Of a DNA stretch of 64,000 nucleotides, positions 62,821 through 64,000 are shown piece after piece. The DNA comes from Bacteroidia bacterium (GTDB lineage: Bacteria; Bacteroidota; Bacteroidia; UKL13-3). The translations under genes and the position numbers were made by a program. Within the stretch, counting starts at the first letter, position 1. Every line of letters begins with the position of its first letter. The notes beneath the pieces are model-generated. The model worked only from the letters and a program-made list of their open reading frames with translations, ran no database searches and was not told the origin of the DNA. The DNA is taken from the NCBI GenBank assembly GCA_019695215.1, contig JAIBAK010000013.1, positions 16,131 to 80,130 of the forward strand, written 5' to 3'.

Positions 62821-64000
62821 ATGATACAATTGGCCTGGTTAATTCCTGTTTTACCCCTGATAGGTTTTTTAATAAACGCTTTCTTTGGTAAAAAACTTTC
62901 CAAATCTGCTTCAGGAGGCATTGGAAGCATCGTAATTCTTGGTGCTTTTATCCTTGTACTCGGTATTTTCTTCAACTCGCTGAGTGAAGATTTTAAACCG
63001 GCTACAGTTAAATTATTCGATTGGATAAATGCAGGGGCGCTGCACATTCCTTTCGAATTTCTGATTGATCAATTCTCGCTCATGATGATGCTCATTGTGA
63101 CAGGAGTTGGTTTCCTTATTCACCTCTACAGCGTTGGGTATATGCACCACGATGAAGGCTTTCAGCGATTCTTTTCATACCTGAACCTGTTTATCTTTTT
63201 CATGCTCCTTTTGGTTATGGGCAACAACTACCTGATTATGTTTATCGGGTGGGAAGGCGTAGGATTATGCTCGTATTTGCTCATTGGTTTCTGGTTCAAA
63301 AATCAGGAATACAACAATGCCGCTAAAAAAGCCTTTATCATGAACCGCATTGGTGATCTCGGTTTTTTAATCGGGCTTTTCCTGATGGTAACCAATTTTC
63401 ATTCCCTCACTTTTAGTGACGTATTTGCATCCTCCAACGGATTTTCAACCGATAGTTCGCTGATGATTGCCATTACTGTTTGCCTATTTATAGGAGCCAT
63501 TGGTAAAAGCGCTCAGTTGCCTTTGTTCACCTGGCTGCCCGATGCTATGGCGGGTCCCACTCCTGTTTCGGCACTTATTCACGCAGCAACCATGGTTACC
63601 GCAGGTATTTATTTAATTGCACGTTCAAACCCGTTATTCAGTTCGGCTCCGTTCACGTTAAATATTATTCTTATTGTAGGGGCCGTAACCGCATTGTTTG
63701 CCGCAACTATAGGTTTAAAACAAAACGATATTAAAAAAGTACTAGCCTACTCTACCGTGAGCCAATTGGGCTTTATGTTTATTGCGCTTGGTTTGGGTGC
63801 CTACACCACTGCCTTTTTCCACGTAACCACACATGCCTTTTTTAAAGCACTTCTTTTCCTTGGTGCCGGAAGCGTTATTCATGCCATGGGTGGCGAGCAG
63901 GATATTCGCTACATGGGCGGTTTGAGAAATAAAATTCCAACCACCTTTAAAACATTCTTAATCGGTACCATTGCTATATCAGGTATACCTCCTTTTGCCG
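62821..64000 (+). CDS. nuoL: NADH-quinone oxidoreductase subunit L (partial, runs off the window)
   Basis: 393 codons are visible and the frame is open at the right edge, so the C-terminal third, including the long lateral helix, is outside. Antiporter-like proton pump of the membrane arm. Seen are [32 protein letters not shown] (with the key Glu), [30 protein letters not shown] (given here in part: [17 protein letters not shown]) and [16 protein letters not shown]. All expected charged residues of the channel are present. Confidence 0.96.
   Translation, partial: MIQLAWLIPVLPLIGFLINAFFGKKLSKSASGGIGSIVILGAFILVLGIFFNSLSEDFKPATVKLFDWINAGALHIPFEFLIDQFSLMMMLIVTGVGFLIHLYSVGYMHHDEGFQRFFSYLNLFIFFMLLLVMGNNYLIMFIGWEGVGLCSYLLIGFWFKNQEYNNAAKKAFIMNRIGDLGFLIGLFLMVTNFHSLTFSDVFASSNGFSTDSSLMIAITVCLFIGAIGKSAQLPLFTWLPDAMAGPTPVSALIHAATMVTAGIYLIARSNPLFSSAPFTLNIILIVGAVTALFAATIGLKQNDIKKVLAYSTVSQLGFMFIALGLGAYTTAFFHVTTHAFFKALLFLGAGSVIHAMGGEQDIRYMGGLRNKIPTTFKTFLIGTIAISGIPPFA

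Overview
The window comes from a member of the Bacteroidota, probably an environmental lineage near Chitinophagales, Sphingobacteriales or Flavobacteriales. The evidence is a type IX secretion (gliding-type) C-terminal sorting domain on a 1441-residue surface protein, a short NuoG without the molybdopterin domain, TAnnTTTG promoter boxes lying very close to start codons, few Shine-Dalgarno sequences, LytS/LytTR and PspC/GIN-domain proteins, and arrays of the TGTCATTTCGAGCG repeat. No species can be named from sequence alone.

Layout. 1-12.4 kb: glycosyltransferase, TerB-like protein, beta-propeller protein, M28 peptidase with PDZ, TPR protein, giant T9SS-sorted protein and Lon protease, ending at a strong terminator. 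12.5-14.9 kb: AT-rich patch with two orphan exported proteins, one flanked by a diverged direct repeat. 14.9-25 kb, mostly minus strand: a tightly overlapping ribBA / GT2 / GT4 / LptF-LptG chain, an orphan cytosolic protein, a polytopic membrane protein, a START-like protein and a PspC/GIN protein with its PadR regulator. 25-29 kb: AT-rich accessory island with a winged-helix/TM protein, a coiled-coil/winged-helix protein, a tRNA-like element, an IS1595-type transposase with a convergent small gene, a membrane protein and a PemK/MazF-like toxin. 29-42.3 kb: PAP2 phosphatases, an ArnT-like transferase, M48 peptidase, transglutaminase protein, YchF, GlmM, SGNH-like protein, methyltransferase, ZIP transporter, then a 47-bp repeat array carrying two near-identical GIY-YIG nuclease genes, then an enoyl-CoA hydratase. 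42.4-44.1 kb: an AAA ATPase plus a PD-(D/E)xK-like protein, a candidate defence pair. 44.2-51.3 kb: acyltransferase, DEAD-box helicase, LytS/LytTR two-component system, MazG and an OmpA protein. 51.4-64 kb: the complex I operon nuoABCDEFGHIJK(L), running off the end.

The nuo operon is invaded twice. Between nuoF and nuoG lie two paralogous small exported proteins bracketing an MNT/HEPN toxin-antitoxin pair. Between nuoI and nuoJ lie a secreted orphan, a 26-codon truncated copy of the nuoJ 5' end, and two more exported orphans. The 67-bp exact duplication of the nuoJ start records the insertion.

The best candidates for undescribed biology are (i) the GIY-YIG gene coupled to, and duplicated with, the 47-bp palindromic repeat; (ii) the two-gene ATPase/PD-ExK cassette; (iii) the 72-nt four-way-junction tRNA-like element with an encoded CCA; and (iv) the PemK-like toxin whose upstream partner is a membrane protein instead of a recognisable antitoxin.
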